In this document: positions 8,942 to 15,558 of the stretch, one piece after another
How positions within the stretch are numbered: position 1 is the stretch's first letter
Layout of the letters: each line of letters opens with the position of its first letter
Assembly (NCBI RefSeq): GCF_005117025.1
Contig: NZ_SWCO01000003.1
Span: forward strand, 186,001 to 250,000
Direction: 5' to 3'
Source: Alteromonas portus
GTDB taxonomy: Bacteria; Pseudomonadota; Gammaproteobacteria; Enterobacterales; Alteromonadaceae
Length of the DNA: 64,000 nt
Notes under the pieces: model-generated
The model's database searches: none
The model's input: the letters and a program-made list of their open reading frames with translations, nothing else
What the model was told of the DNA's origin: nothing
Program-made: the position numbers and the translations under genes

Positions 8942-10090
8942 ATGAAACTATTCTATTTACCCCATAACTCAGCCACGCCTAGCGTTAATAGACAACTGAC
9001 TTTTGACGTAGCAAAAGGTGTGGCAGTGTTACTTATGATAATGATTCATGTACTCGATTTTTACGGTTTGGACGAGGTCAGGTTCAGCACATTTGGAATG
9101 GCAATCAAATTCGCTATAGGTTGGCCTGCAGCATCAATGTTTGTTTTTATTATGGGAGTTTTTGTAGGGTCCTCCACGTCGTCCACACCCCACGAGGAAA
9201 TTAAACGCGCACTGTCGCTATTCGTACTTGGCTACCTACTCAACCTTGTTCGCGGAACAATACCCATGTGGCTGTCGCTTAAGTTAGGGCTTGTAACTTA
9301 TCAGGATGTTGCACCTCACACGCCTTTAAGTGAACTGCTAATAGGGGATGTACTCCAGTTCGCTGGCATTTCTTTATTAATATGTTCCTCGTTGAAACAT
9401 GCGACCAATAAAATCTGCATTTGGTTAGGCGCGGCTACCGCTATCGCTTTTTTATCGCATAGTGTTTGGGATAAATACACGTCACTAACTATTTTTGATG
9501 AGTTGCTGAAACTATTTGTTGGGAACGAAGAAGTAGGGGCTATATTTCCTATTTTTCCATGGGCTGCTTATCCCATTGCAGGAATGGCATTCGGGCGCTT
9601 TTTAAAACGAAAAAATGATTGCGACGCTATAAACTTCACTTACTGTCTTAAGCTAGGCGCAGTATGCACGACCTTAGGCGTTTTGCTTACCTTAAGTAAC
9701 CCTGACTATCACATCGTTACAAACCTTCGAAGTGGTCCGGGTGTAGTCTTACTAATGAATGGCATTGTTATGCTATTTATCTTTGCAATTCATTTGTTTG
9801 TAGCTAGGCTCAAAGCAACCTATGTGGTTTCGCTATTTGCTTTTTGGGGTAAAAATGTTACCGCGATATATGTACTACAGTGGATATGCATCGGTTGGGG
9901 GCTTATGCTGGTTGGGCTACAACAATTATCAATGTTGAGTACCTTAGCAGCCATGCTTATTGTTTTGTTAATCAGTCACTATCTTGTATTACCTTGGTAC
10001 AACTATAAAAACAGAACAATAAGCGCTACGCCCGAACCTTGTTCTTCACGTAAGGAAACTCGTGTCAAACTAGAATCGGCAACGCAATAG
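8942..10090 (+). CDS. DUF1624/acyltransferase-like multispanning membrane protein
   Basis: Polytopic protein of 382 residues with about ten membrane helices. The N-terminal stretch DVAKGVAVLLMIMIHVLDFYG resembles the opening of DUF1624 / heparan-alpha-glucosaminide N-acetyltransferase proteins, where a histidine in helix 1 is functionally important. WPAASMFVFIMGVFVG and FPIFPWAAYPIAGMAFGRF fit the same family. It follows the PepSY gene by 18 bp on the same strand and probably ends that operon. Substrate unknown. A more distant link to acyltransferase-3 proteins is possible. Confidence 0.65.
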   Translation: MKLFYLPHNSATPSVNRQLTFDVAKGVAVLLMIMIHVLDFYGLDEVRFSTFGMAIKFAIGWPAASMFVFIMGVFVGSSTSSTPHEEIKRALSLFVLGYLLNLVRGTIPMWLSLKLGLVTYQDVAPHTPLSELLIGDVLQFAGISLLICSSLKHATNKICIWLGAATAIAFLSHSVWDKYTSLTIFDELLKLFVGNEEVGAIFPIFPWAAYPIAGMAFGRFLKRKNDCDAINFTYCLKLGAVCTTLGVLLTLSNPDYHIVTNLRSGPGVVLLMNGIVMLFIFAIHLFVARLKATYVVSLFAFWGKNVTAIYVLQWICIGWGLMLVGLQQLSMLSTLAAMLIVLLISHYLVLPWYNYKNRTISATPEPCSSRKETRVKLESATQ

Positions 10091-10228
10091 TAGCTCAATC
10101 CCTTCTAAGATTTAGACGCGTAATACCTATTACTCTTAAGCTTTGTTCTTACGTAATAAAGATAAGATAAATCAAAAACCTAATAACTTTCGTACTTACT
10201 GAGGAAAGTAAATTCAGAAGAGAGCAAC

Positions 10229-11578
10229 GTGGAAGCACCAATAACTGTAGATAGACTTAGGTTTCTTGTTTATAGCCTGAAAGAAAAGCTTTGGGTAAAA
10301 CCTCTTGGGTTTTGCCTTCTATCTATTCTTGCCGTATTTCTAGCTAAAGTGGCTGACGGTACTTCACTAGCCGAGCATATCCCTGAAATCAAACCGGAAT
10401 CTGTTGAGGCACTGCTCTCCATTATGGCATCGAGTATGATGGTAATTGCCACATTCTCAGCAGGGACTATGGTTAACGCTTATGCATCAGCGAGTCGATC
10501 ATCTACGCCTCGTTCACTAAGCCTTATCATTTCTGACGATGTATCACAAAATGCATTGTCGGTATTCATTGGGGCGTTTATTTATAGCGCGGTAGCGCTT
10601 ACTGCAATGACCCAAGCTATTTTTAATAAGGCTGGGCTGTTCATATTATTTTGCTTAACGTGCTTAGCCTTTGTGGCGGTAATTTTAACCTTTATCCGAT
10701 GGGTAGATAGCGTAGCTCGTTTAGGCCGTGTGGGGTCAACGCTATTAAAAGTAGAAAACGCCACGACACGAGCAATAAAAAACAGAATAAAAAGCCCCTG
10801 TCTGGGAGCTGTTCCGCAAGAAGAAATAAAAGAGCAGGGGAGTTACGCTATTTTCACGGACAAAGTAGGGTATATCCAGCTTATCGATATCGCGAAGCTA
10901 CAAACTCTAGCAAAAAGCAAAGACTGTTTTATTAATGTTGCTTTACTCCCCGGTGAATTTGTCACCCCAGAACGCGCATTGGCGTACTCAAATACAGAAT
11001 TAAAAAACGATGAAGTTATCAGCGCCTTTACTATAGGCGAAGCACGATCATTTGAAGCAGACCCCAGATTTGGATTTATTGTACTGGCTGAAATTGCATC
11101 TCGAGCATTGTCTCCATCTGTCAATGACCATGGTACAGCGATAAATGCTATCAGTAGCATCACCAGATTGATGTTGCTGTGGCACAAACCTGTCTATCAG
11201 GATAATAATGTAAAGCATAAAGGTAGCGAGACGCGTGCTAATCGACATTCAGAAAATGAAAACGACAAGGAACAAAGCCAAAATCAAAACGACAGGAAGT
11301 ATGACCGCGTATCATTACCCAAGTTGAGTGTCGACGATTTATTTGATGACGCTTATACAAGTATTGCCAGAGATGGTGCGGCTAACATAGAAGTGGCCAT
11401 ACGAATTCAAAAATCTCTCAACACTATCAAAGCCTGTTTCAATAACAGCGACACAGAGATAGATAAAGACTTCACCAATGTAGCGAACAAATTAGCTAAA
11501 CAGAGTTATGAGCGCGCAAAATTAGCATTAGACTATGCTGAAGATATAAAGCGAATTGAGCGTATTTATCAAAGCTAG
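10229..11578 (+). CDS. DUF2254 family membrane protein
   Basis: Protein of 449 residues starting at GTG 10229, preceded by an AAGAGAG purine tract. Four hydrophobic segments lie in the first half (about 22-42, 62-85, 110-130, 135-158). A soluble C-terminal half contains PRFGFIVLAEIASRALSPSVNDHGTAI, characteristic of DUF2254 predicted membrane proteins. A hydrophilic insert rich in N, E, K and Q (about 325-355) separates two conserved parts. Family function is unknown. It is the last recognisable core-type gene before the accessory island. Confidence 0.8.
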   Translation: MEAPITVDRLRFLVYSLKEKLWVKPLGFCLLSILAVFLAKVADGTSLAEHIPEIKPESVEALLSIMASSMMVIATFSAGTMVNAYASASRSSTPRSLSLIISDDVSQNALSVFIGAFIYSAVALTAMTQAIFNKAGLFILFCLTCLAFVAVILTFIRWVDSVARLGRVGSTLLKVENATTRAIKNRIKSPCLGAVPQEEIKEQGSYAIFTDKVGYIQLIDIAKLQTLAKSKDCFINVALLPGEFVTPERALAYSNTELKNDEVISAFTIGEARSFEADPRFGFIVLAEIASRALSPSVNDHGTAINAISSITRLMLLWHKPVYQDNNVKHKGSETRANRHSENENDKEQSQNQNDRKYDRVSLPKLSVDDLFDDAYTSIARDGAANIEVAIRIQKSLNTIKACFNNSDTEIDKDFTNVANKLAKQSYERAKLALDYAEDIKRIERIYQS

Positions 11579-11789
11579 ACCTTAACTAGATGCAGAATAA
11601 AACTAGATAGTAATAACCATTTCGGGTTTCTTTTAAATTGTTTTTTTCACATTGTCCCAATAGTCACGATAGCTTAGTTATTTGAAAGCACTTAATTAAT
11701 AGAACAATTATTACTGTGAGTTTGCTTGGTGTTATTGGAAAGCTTTCGGTGTGCGAATTGAATCCATCAAAACAATGGTTCGTTGGTAG

Positions 11790-12068
11790 CTAATACTCAA
11801 ACAATAAAAATCCAAATCTACAAACATAATTATACTCATAGCGTATATTAAACAGTCTGACTATCTGGCTGATAATACGAGCTTTTTTGCGTATCTCAAT
11901 TCCATATTTTGTTGCCAGTTCTTCTGCATGACGGTAGTAAGTTTCGCGGCTCATGAGGAAATATGGATCGAAGCCAAGCAACCACGTGATGTAGGTGCCA
12001 CGTAGTCTACACGGCATGCGTACCAAAAGTAGCTGTTGTTCAGTGGTCAAAGTTACTGGTTTATTCAT
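11790..12068 (-). CDS. Small protein resembling the G2P_X C-terminal domain of phage replication proteins
   Basis: Protein of 92 residues. The segment LRGTYITWLLGFDPYFLMS followed by RETYYRHAEELATKYGIEI has the pattern of the C-terminal domain of inovirus gene II/X replication proteins (a W-x-x-G segment, then T-x-Y-R-H, then G-I-D/E-I). Here it stands alone, 1.2 kb from the HUH Rep and on the opposite strand. It may act as a small DNA-binding or regulatory protein, or be a leftover of a longer protein. It is divergent from the small gene at 12133, with the promoter region between them. The resemblance is from memory of the family and needs a profile search. Confidence 0.5.
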   Translation of the reverse strand: MNKPVTLTTEQQLLLVRMPCRLRGTYITWLLGFDPYFLMSRETYYRHAEELATKYGIEIRKKARIISQIVRLFNIRYEYNYVCRFGFLLFEY

Positions 12069-12132
12069 GCCATTATGTATGTATAAAAATAGAGCAGCTA
12101 AATCGTTTTCTTACGGTATAATACACCAAAAC

Positions 12133-12357
12133 ATGGACGATTCTTTGTATCGCAGCTCTGCAAATGAATCTAGGCAAGAAAGCCAAGCATCAAGCGCTAA
12201 TAGAATAACGGCCTGTTGCTTTATGAACGAAGAAACTCTTAACTTTATTGAAAAGATGATCGCTATCGAGCCATTAGTTGTTTATTTGATTATTGCTTAT
12301 TTTACTGTTAGTAGAATTTGTAAAACGTTCGAGATTTATCTTCAAAGTAAGAAGTAG
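12133..12357 (+). CDS. Small single-span membrane protein of the dif-associated element
   Basis: Predicted protein of 74 residues starting at ATG 12133. A hydrophilic N-terminal half rich in S, N and Q is followed by one membrane helix (about 45-65, EPLVVYLIIAYFTVSRI) and a basic tail ending in SKK. An upstream in-frame extension to 11995 would run antisense to the neighbouring gene and is unlikely. A perfect TATAAT at 12117-12122 lies only 11 bases before the ATG, so the transcript would have a very short leader or start at another promoter. A strong terminator follows directly. It is not clearly a filamentous coat protein. Unknown function. Confidence 0.45.
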   Translation: MDDSLYRSSANESRQESQASSANRITACCFMNEETLNFIEKMIAIEPLVVYLIIAYFTVSRICKTFEIYLQSKK

Positions 12358-12360
12358 ATC

Positions 12361-12388
12361 AAAGCCCTCAGATATTGGGGGCTTTTTT
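12361..12388. terminator. Rho-independent terminator between convergent genes
   Basis: AGCCCTCA pairs with TGGGGGCT around the loop GATAT, followed by a run of T. It sits between the stop of the 74-residue gene (plus) and the stop of the 161-residue gene (minus), so it may serve both. Confidence 0.8.
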
Positions 12389-12389
12389 A

Positions 12390-12875
12390 TTACTGGATAC
12401 CCATTCTAAGCGGTAGTGGTATTTCCAACTCTTTAGCCAAGTAACTTGTAAAAAGTATTATCGAAGCAATAAATATTGCCGTAGAAACCCTTAGTAAAAG
12501 GGCTCTACATTTCTCCCACCAATCCATTGTGGCATATTGTTTCTTAACATCTACTAACTTATCCAAAGCGTTTTTAGCTTGTGAAAATTTGTTTAGAATA
12601 TCTTTGTAAGAGCTTTCAAGTGTGTTGGTTCTAAAAACTTTAGAATTACACTTTTCTGCTAGTGCACTTTTTATTTCTTCAGCTGTCACGTTTTCATTGT
12701 CTCGTTGAAGCTTTAAAACTTCTTCGACAACTTTGTGAGTATAGTTATTCAACAACCCATTGCATTGTTTCTTATAGGCTTCAGAGCTAGATTTAATGGT
12801 ATTATTTCTAGCATCACTTCCAAGTTTTTGAATTGACTCTTTGTACTCTTGAGTGAAGTTATCTAAAAATTTCAT
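12390..12875 (-). CDS. Hypothetical protein with helical body and C-terminal membrane helix
   Basis: Protein of 161 residues. The first about 120 residues are charged and likely alpha-helical (many K, E, N and S; for example VVEEVLKLQRDNENVTAEEIKSALAEK), and one membrane helix follows at about 128-148. The topology suggests a tail-anchored protein facing the cytoplasm. It is AT-rich compared with flanking core genes. It reads away from the hairpin segment and towards the convergent terminator. I do not recognise a family. Its position in the element could fit a morphogenesis, immunity or superinfection role, but nothing in the sequence decides this. Confidence 0.55.
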   Translation of the reverse strand: MKFLDNFTQEYKESIQKLGSDARNNTIKSSSEAYKKQCNGLLNNYTHKVVEEVLKLQRDNENVTAEEIKSALAEKCNSKVFRTNTLESSYKDILNKFSQAKNALDKLVDVKKQYATMDWWEKCRALLLRVSTAIFIASIILFTSYLAKELEIPLPLRMGIQ

Positions 12876-12890
12876 TTAAATTCCTTTTTA

Positions 12891-13202
12891 ATGCCCATCG
12901 GGCATGCAGTGAACGAAGTGAACGGGTATCCCTTGGTAGATACGCCAAATCTTCTACCCCCCCAACGGCATGCAGAAGTCAGCAATGAGTAAATTCGCTG
13001 ATTGCCATCCTGCTAAACCCCGCGTAGCGGTTCGGATGTCTGTTACACCCGAACTAGACCCCGAAATCCCATGGTAGTTACCTACTGCGACGTTGGGAAC
13101 GGTTCCCGCTTGCGGGGAAGAGTTCCCAATAGAGCAGGGGGCATACTCCCTGTATACATTACTTCCGCTAATTCAGTCAATTACAGTGCCCCGTCGGGCA
13201 CT
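12891..13202. other. Hairpin-rich segment, candidate replication origin or packaging signal
   Basis: Gene-free segment between the 161-residue gene and rep, visibly more GC-rich than the rest of the island. Inverted repeats: ATGCCC-ATC-GGGCAT (12891-12905); TTGGGAAC with GTTCCCAA (13093-13100 and 13122-13129) enclosing TTCCCGC and GCGGGGAA; CAGGG with CCCTG (13135-13152); AGTGCCC-CGTC-GGGCACT (13185-13202). Two of these share the theme TGCCC...GGGCA. Filamentous phages and rolling-circle plasmids carry origins and packaging signals as such hairpin clusters next to rep, so this is my best candidate. The nick site is not identified. Confidence 0.5.
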
Positions 13203-13225
13203 TCCAATTCTAAAAGCAATCCCGT

Positions 13226-13996
13226 ATGTTTCAATGCACGAATCGAAAAACTGACGAAAAAACACACCAAAACGACCTCGAAACACAAATTACCAAGCGG
13301 ACTGCGTCTGGGTTTATCTCTTTATCAACAACTGGAACGCCCACTGAAATACACAAAATAGACCGTGACCAATCCAGATTACGCAGAATGAATCACGGTG
13401 TATTAACTTCAGCCAGACTCCATGAGGAAGATTTACAGCAACGTAAAGCGCGTTATCGACGTGCTATGGTTACGCTGACATATCGAAACACCGATGACTG
13501 GAGAGCCGATGATGTGAGTTACTTCATGCGCTTGGTTCGCCAGTGGTGCAAACGTAGACGCATCGATGTGCGTTATGTATGGGTGGCTGAATTACAAAAA
13601 CGCGGTGCCGTTCATTACCACATAATATTCTGGTTGCCGATCGGAGTGACGTTGCCAAAACCTGATAAACAAGGTTGGTGGCCGCATGGAATGACACGTA
13701 TTGAATGGGTAAAAAGACCCGTGGCTTATTTAGCAAAATATGTGTCTAAAGGTGAAGATAAAAAATTCCCTAAAGGCTGTCGAATTCATGCGTTCGGTGG
13801 ATTATCTGAATCAGGTAGAAATGAGCGTTGTTGGTGGTTAATGCCAACGTGGGTAAAAGAGATTGCAGACATCGACGATAAACCACGTCGCGCTAAAGGT
13901 GGAGGTATCGTGCTGAAAAGCACAGGCGAAATAGTTAAATCCCCGTGGAAAGTCATCATGACTGGCATGGGGATCTTCGTCGTTAAAATAGCCTAG
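13226..13996 (+). CDS. HUH-type rolling-circle replication initiator (Rep)
   Basis: Protein of 256 residues resembling the G2P/ORF2 replication proteins of small single-stranded DNA phages. Motifs in order: motif 1 AMVTLTYRN (about 80-88), the metal-binding HUH motif AVHYHIIFWLP (about 130-140), and the catalytic tyrosine motif RPVAYLAKYVSKG (about 165-178) with one likely nicking Tyr. Such enzymes cut one strand at the origin, stay bound to the 5' end and start rolling-circle replication. The first 60 residues are low in motifs and an internal start is possible; ATG 13226 has no strong ribosome site. The protein lacks the C-terminal G2P_X domain, a relative of which may be the 92-residue gene at 11790. 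Confidence 0.8.
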   Translation: MFQCTNRKTDEKTHQNDLETQITKRTASGFISLSTTGTPTEIHKIDRDQSRLRRMNHGVLTSARLHEEDLQQRKARYRRAMVTLTYRNTDDWRADDVSYFMRLVRQWCKRRRIDVRYVWVAELQKRGAVHYHIIFWLPIGVTLPKPDKQGWWPHGMTRIEWVKRPVAYLAKYVSKGEDKKFPKGCRIHAFGGLSESGRNERCWWLMPTWVKEIADIDDKPRRAKGGGIVLKSTGEIVKSPWKVIMTGMGIFVVKIA

Positions 13997-14011
13997 ATAA
14001 TTAGCCGCGTT

Positions 14012-14076
14012 CTACGTGAATAAAATTAAATAATCAGGGTAATCATGCTGCACATTTTACGTAGCGCACGATTTAA
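14012..14076 (+). repeat. 65-bp structured repeat, copy A
   Basis: Matches copy B at 15169-15233 without gaps at about 43 of 65 positions by hand count. Conserved blocks: CTACGTGAA at the left end, AGGGT in the middle, and ATTTT-CGTAG then CACGATTTAA at the right. CTACGTGAA can pair with the ATTTTACGTAG block about 45 bases later, giving a stem of about 9 bp. Where B has a T-G pair, A has T-A at the same place, so pairing is kept. Confidence 0.6.
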
Positions 14077-14221
14077 TTTATTACGTCTAAATCAAATCAT
14101 CTGAGCAGTTTTAAATTAAAAGTAGAGACACAAGTGCGATGTTCACGCACAAGCGTAAACACCAACACAGCAGCCACGCATAAAAGTCTGTAAGTACACA
14201 CAGCCAACAAACCAACCAAAT

Positions 14222-14240
14222 AGGGCGACATCATCGCCCT
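14222..14240. other. Perfect 7-bp hairpin upstream of dif
   Basis: AGGGCGA and TCGCCCT around the loop CATCA. No T run follows, so it is a poor terminator. It lies between rep and dif, 17 bp before the XerC arm. Confidence 0.5.
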
Positions 14241-14256
14241 AATCCTCCATACACTT

Positions 14257-14284
14257 AATTACGCATAATGTATATTATGTTAAA
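14257..14284 (+). other. dif: dif chromosome dimer resolution site (XerC/XerD)
   Basis: XerC arm ATTACGCATAA, centre TGTATA, XerD arm TTATGTTAAAT. The 24 bases from CGCATAA to the end are identical to Escherichia coli dif and to the gammaproteobacterial consensus as I remember it; only three of 28 bases at the left end differ. Such a long match to the full 11+6+11 structure cannot reasonably be chance. One functional dif per chromosome lies at the replication terminus, so the window should span it. As an alternative or in addition, this copy may be one edge of an element integrated by XerCD. Confidence 0.88.
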
Positions 14285-14367
14285 TAGAGTATTAAAATAG
14301 ATATAGAAAGGACCAGGAAATCGTTACATTAAATTTCAGCGCTGACCTACTGTTAGTAATTAATATC

Positions 14368-14455
14368 AAAGCAGTTTAATGCGATAACTGTTTTCTAAAT
14401 ATGGAGATTTCAAACAACGACATAATTGACGTTTAACAGTTTTCATATCTGCTTT
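14368..14455. repeat. Two-part long inverted repeat
   Basis: AAAGCAG (14368-14374) and AACTGTT (14386-14392) are complementary, in nested order, to AACAGTT (14435-14441) and CTGCTTT (14449-14455). Both 7-bp stems are perfect. It could fold as a hairpin in single-stranded DNA or RNA. In AT-rich DNA some of this may be chance. Confidence 0.35.
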
Positions 14456-15168
14456 AAAATTAAAGGTACCTTAGCTATTTTTAATATTTACGAACAACAT
14501 GCTTTACGATTTAACCGTTTTTATCAGCTATTGTTCTTGGATAAAAAGCTAAACGCTTATGCAGCTATTTTGCTAAGCTAAACGATAAGTTGTCGTTATT
14601 TAATACGAAACATTGTCTTGTTCTTTATATATCATGGTTGGATTTAAGATTATAAATCTGAGCTAAGTCGCCGTAGTTTATTGGTATGAAGTACATAAAC
14701 AAGGCTAGCTTATTCATTAAGCTATGTTTTATTTACCTTTGCAGCTCAATAGCATTTTCTTACGATTATCTTGAATATTAGTACAAGATAACGGTTTTAT
14801 TTAATTAAGTTAGAAGCCTAGTTTTCATCTACGCAATACCAGCAACCAATATAATACTAATAACTATTAAAGGTTCGGATAATAATTAGACATTGCTTCG
14901 ACCGCGCTTTGATAGTTTGAAAACTTAGTGGCAGATAGACGCTCTATTACAAAGTGTACATCACTGTGTATTGAGCTATCGCATGCAGGAAATAACTGCG
15001 AAGATACGGGGACGAATTGCTATCACCTATTCCGCAAGAAAAGTATTCAGTTTCTATAGCGCATTCACAAAACCAAAGTTATTGGTAATTTTAAACCTAG
15101 AAGTTCGATACTAAGAGATAACAAAGGTGTCGCTTTGGTTAAAATTTTTGAGCATTTTTCAGGCGACG

Positions 15169-15233
15169 CTACGTGAAATCTGAGCGCTTATTAGGGTCTT
15201 TGCCTTGCAGATTTTGCGTAGGGCACGATTTAA
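15169..15233 (+). repeat. 65-bp structured repeat, copy B
   Basis: Second copy of the repeat at 14012-14076, same orientation, 1157 bp downstream on the other side of dif. CTACGTGAAAT can pair with ATTTTGCGTAG over 11 bp including two wobble pairs. The ends are conserved and the inner loop is variable, which is the pattern of a structured site rather than of plain duplicated DNA. Confidence 0.6.
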
Positions 15234-15444
15234 AATAGTGCTAAAAATGTACAAAGAATGCGTCAATTATTGAATACTTAAGCACTTGTCTAGTGAAAGC
15301 CGCTAATGAACGTACATGTCGTATAGAATCAATCTGTAAAACCAACTTACAACTGTTTATATATACAGCTTTATGATAGAGTGATTTATCAAATTTTGAT
15401 GAGGCGGGTTAATATTTTGCCTCAATTAGCGTGTTGGGACTAAC

Positions 15445-15480
15445 TTTCACGCATGATAACTGTAATTATCATGCGTGAAA
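15445..15480. promoter_or_regulatory. Perfect 15+6+15 palindrome upstream of the recombinase gene
   Basis: TTTCACGCATGATAA, centre CTGTAA, TTATCATGCGTGAAA: 15-bp arms without a mismatch around a 6-bp centre. It lies about 19 bp before the -35 box of the recombinase promoter. The ATAA-six-TTAT core is like that of dif, so it may be the recombinase core site; the position also suits an operator. Confidence 0.75.
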
Positions 15481-15498
15481 TATCAATATAATCAATAC

Positions 15499-15528
15499 TT
15501 TACATGAAATTGTGAAATCTAGCATAAT
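15499..15528 (+). promoter_or_regulatory. Candidate sigma-70 promoter of the recombinase gene
   Basis: TTTACA (15499-15504) and CATAAT (15523-15528) with 18 bp between them, ending 30 bp before the ATG at 15559. Confidence 0.5.
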
Positions 15529-15558
15529 ACTGCCGATACGTGATCACCAGGTTATTTA

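Larger units (their letters stand above)
11790..14284. mobile_element. Small HUH-Rep element abutting dif (inovirus- or satellite-like)
   Basis: Inferred element built from a G2P_X-C-like small gene, a 74-residue membrane protein, a 161-residue gene, a hairpin-rich segment and an HUH rolling-circle Rep, ending at a dif site. Filamentous phages and their satellites commonly integrate at dif using host XerC/XerD and replicate with HUH Reps, which is the basis for the call. No Zot ATPase, coat or adsorption genes are seen, so this is either a satellite, a plasmid-like element or a decayed remnant. The right edge is placed at dif. The left edge is uncertain: it lies somewhere after 11578, and no convincing second dif was found. 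Confidence 0.5.
13997..15558. other. Gene-free AT-rich region around dif
   Basis: About 1.56 kb with no believable reading frame on either strand, unusual for this compact genome. It holds, from left to right: repeat A (14012-14076), a hairpin (14222-14240), dif (14257-14284), a long inverted repeat (14368-14455), short direct repeats (AAGCTAAACG at about 14547 and 14574), repeat B (15169-15233), a perfect palindrome (15445-15480) and the recombinase promoter. It may be decayed mobile DNA, attachment-site debris or regulatory RNA. Confidence 0.7.

Noticed and set aside
10113..10140. Another dif-like sequence (ACGCGTAA, TTACTCTTAAG)
   Set aside because: About 16 of 25 positions match but the centre differs and it contains its own short palindrome. 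As an element edge it would enclose the DUF2254 gene. Kept only as a weak candidate for the left border.
12062..12090. Possible second dif-like site (CATTATGTATG...AAATAGAG)
   Set aside because: Needs gaps to align to dif and matches poorly over the XerC and XerD arms; it lies in the AT-rich promoter region between divergent genes.
11995..12132. Longer N-terminus for the 74-residue membrane protein
   Set aside because: The extension is antisense to the 92-residue gene and precedes the TATAAT, so translation from 12133 is more likely.
13071..13361. 96-residue reading frame over the hairpin segment
   Set aside because: Overlaps rep in another frame and its sequence is dictated by the inverted repeats.
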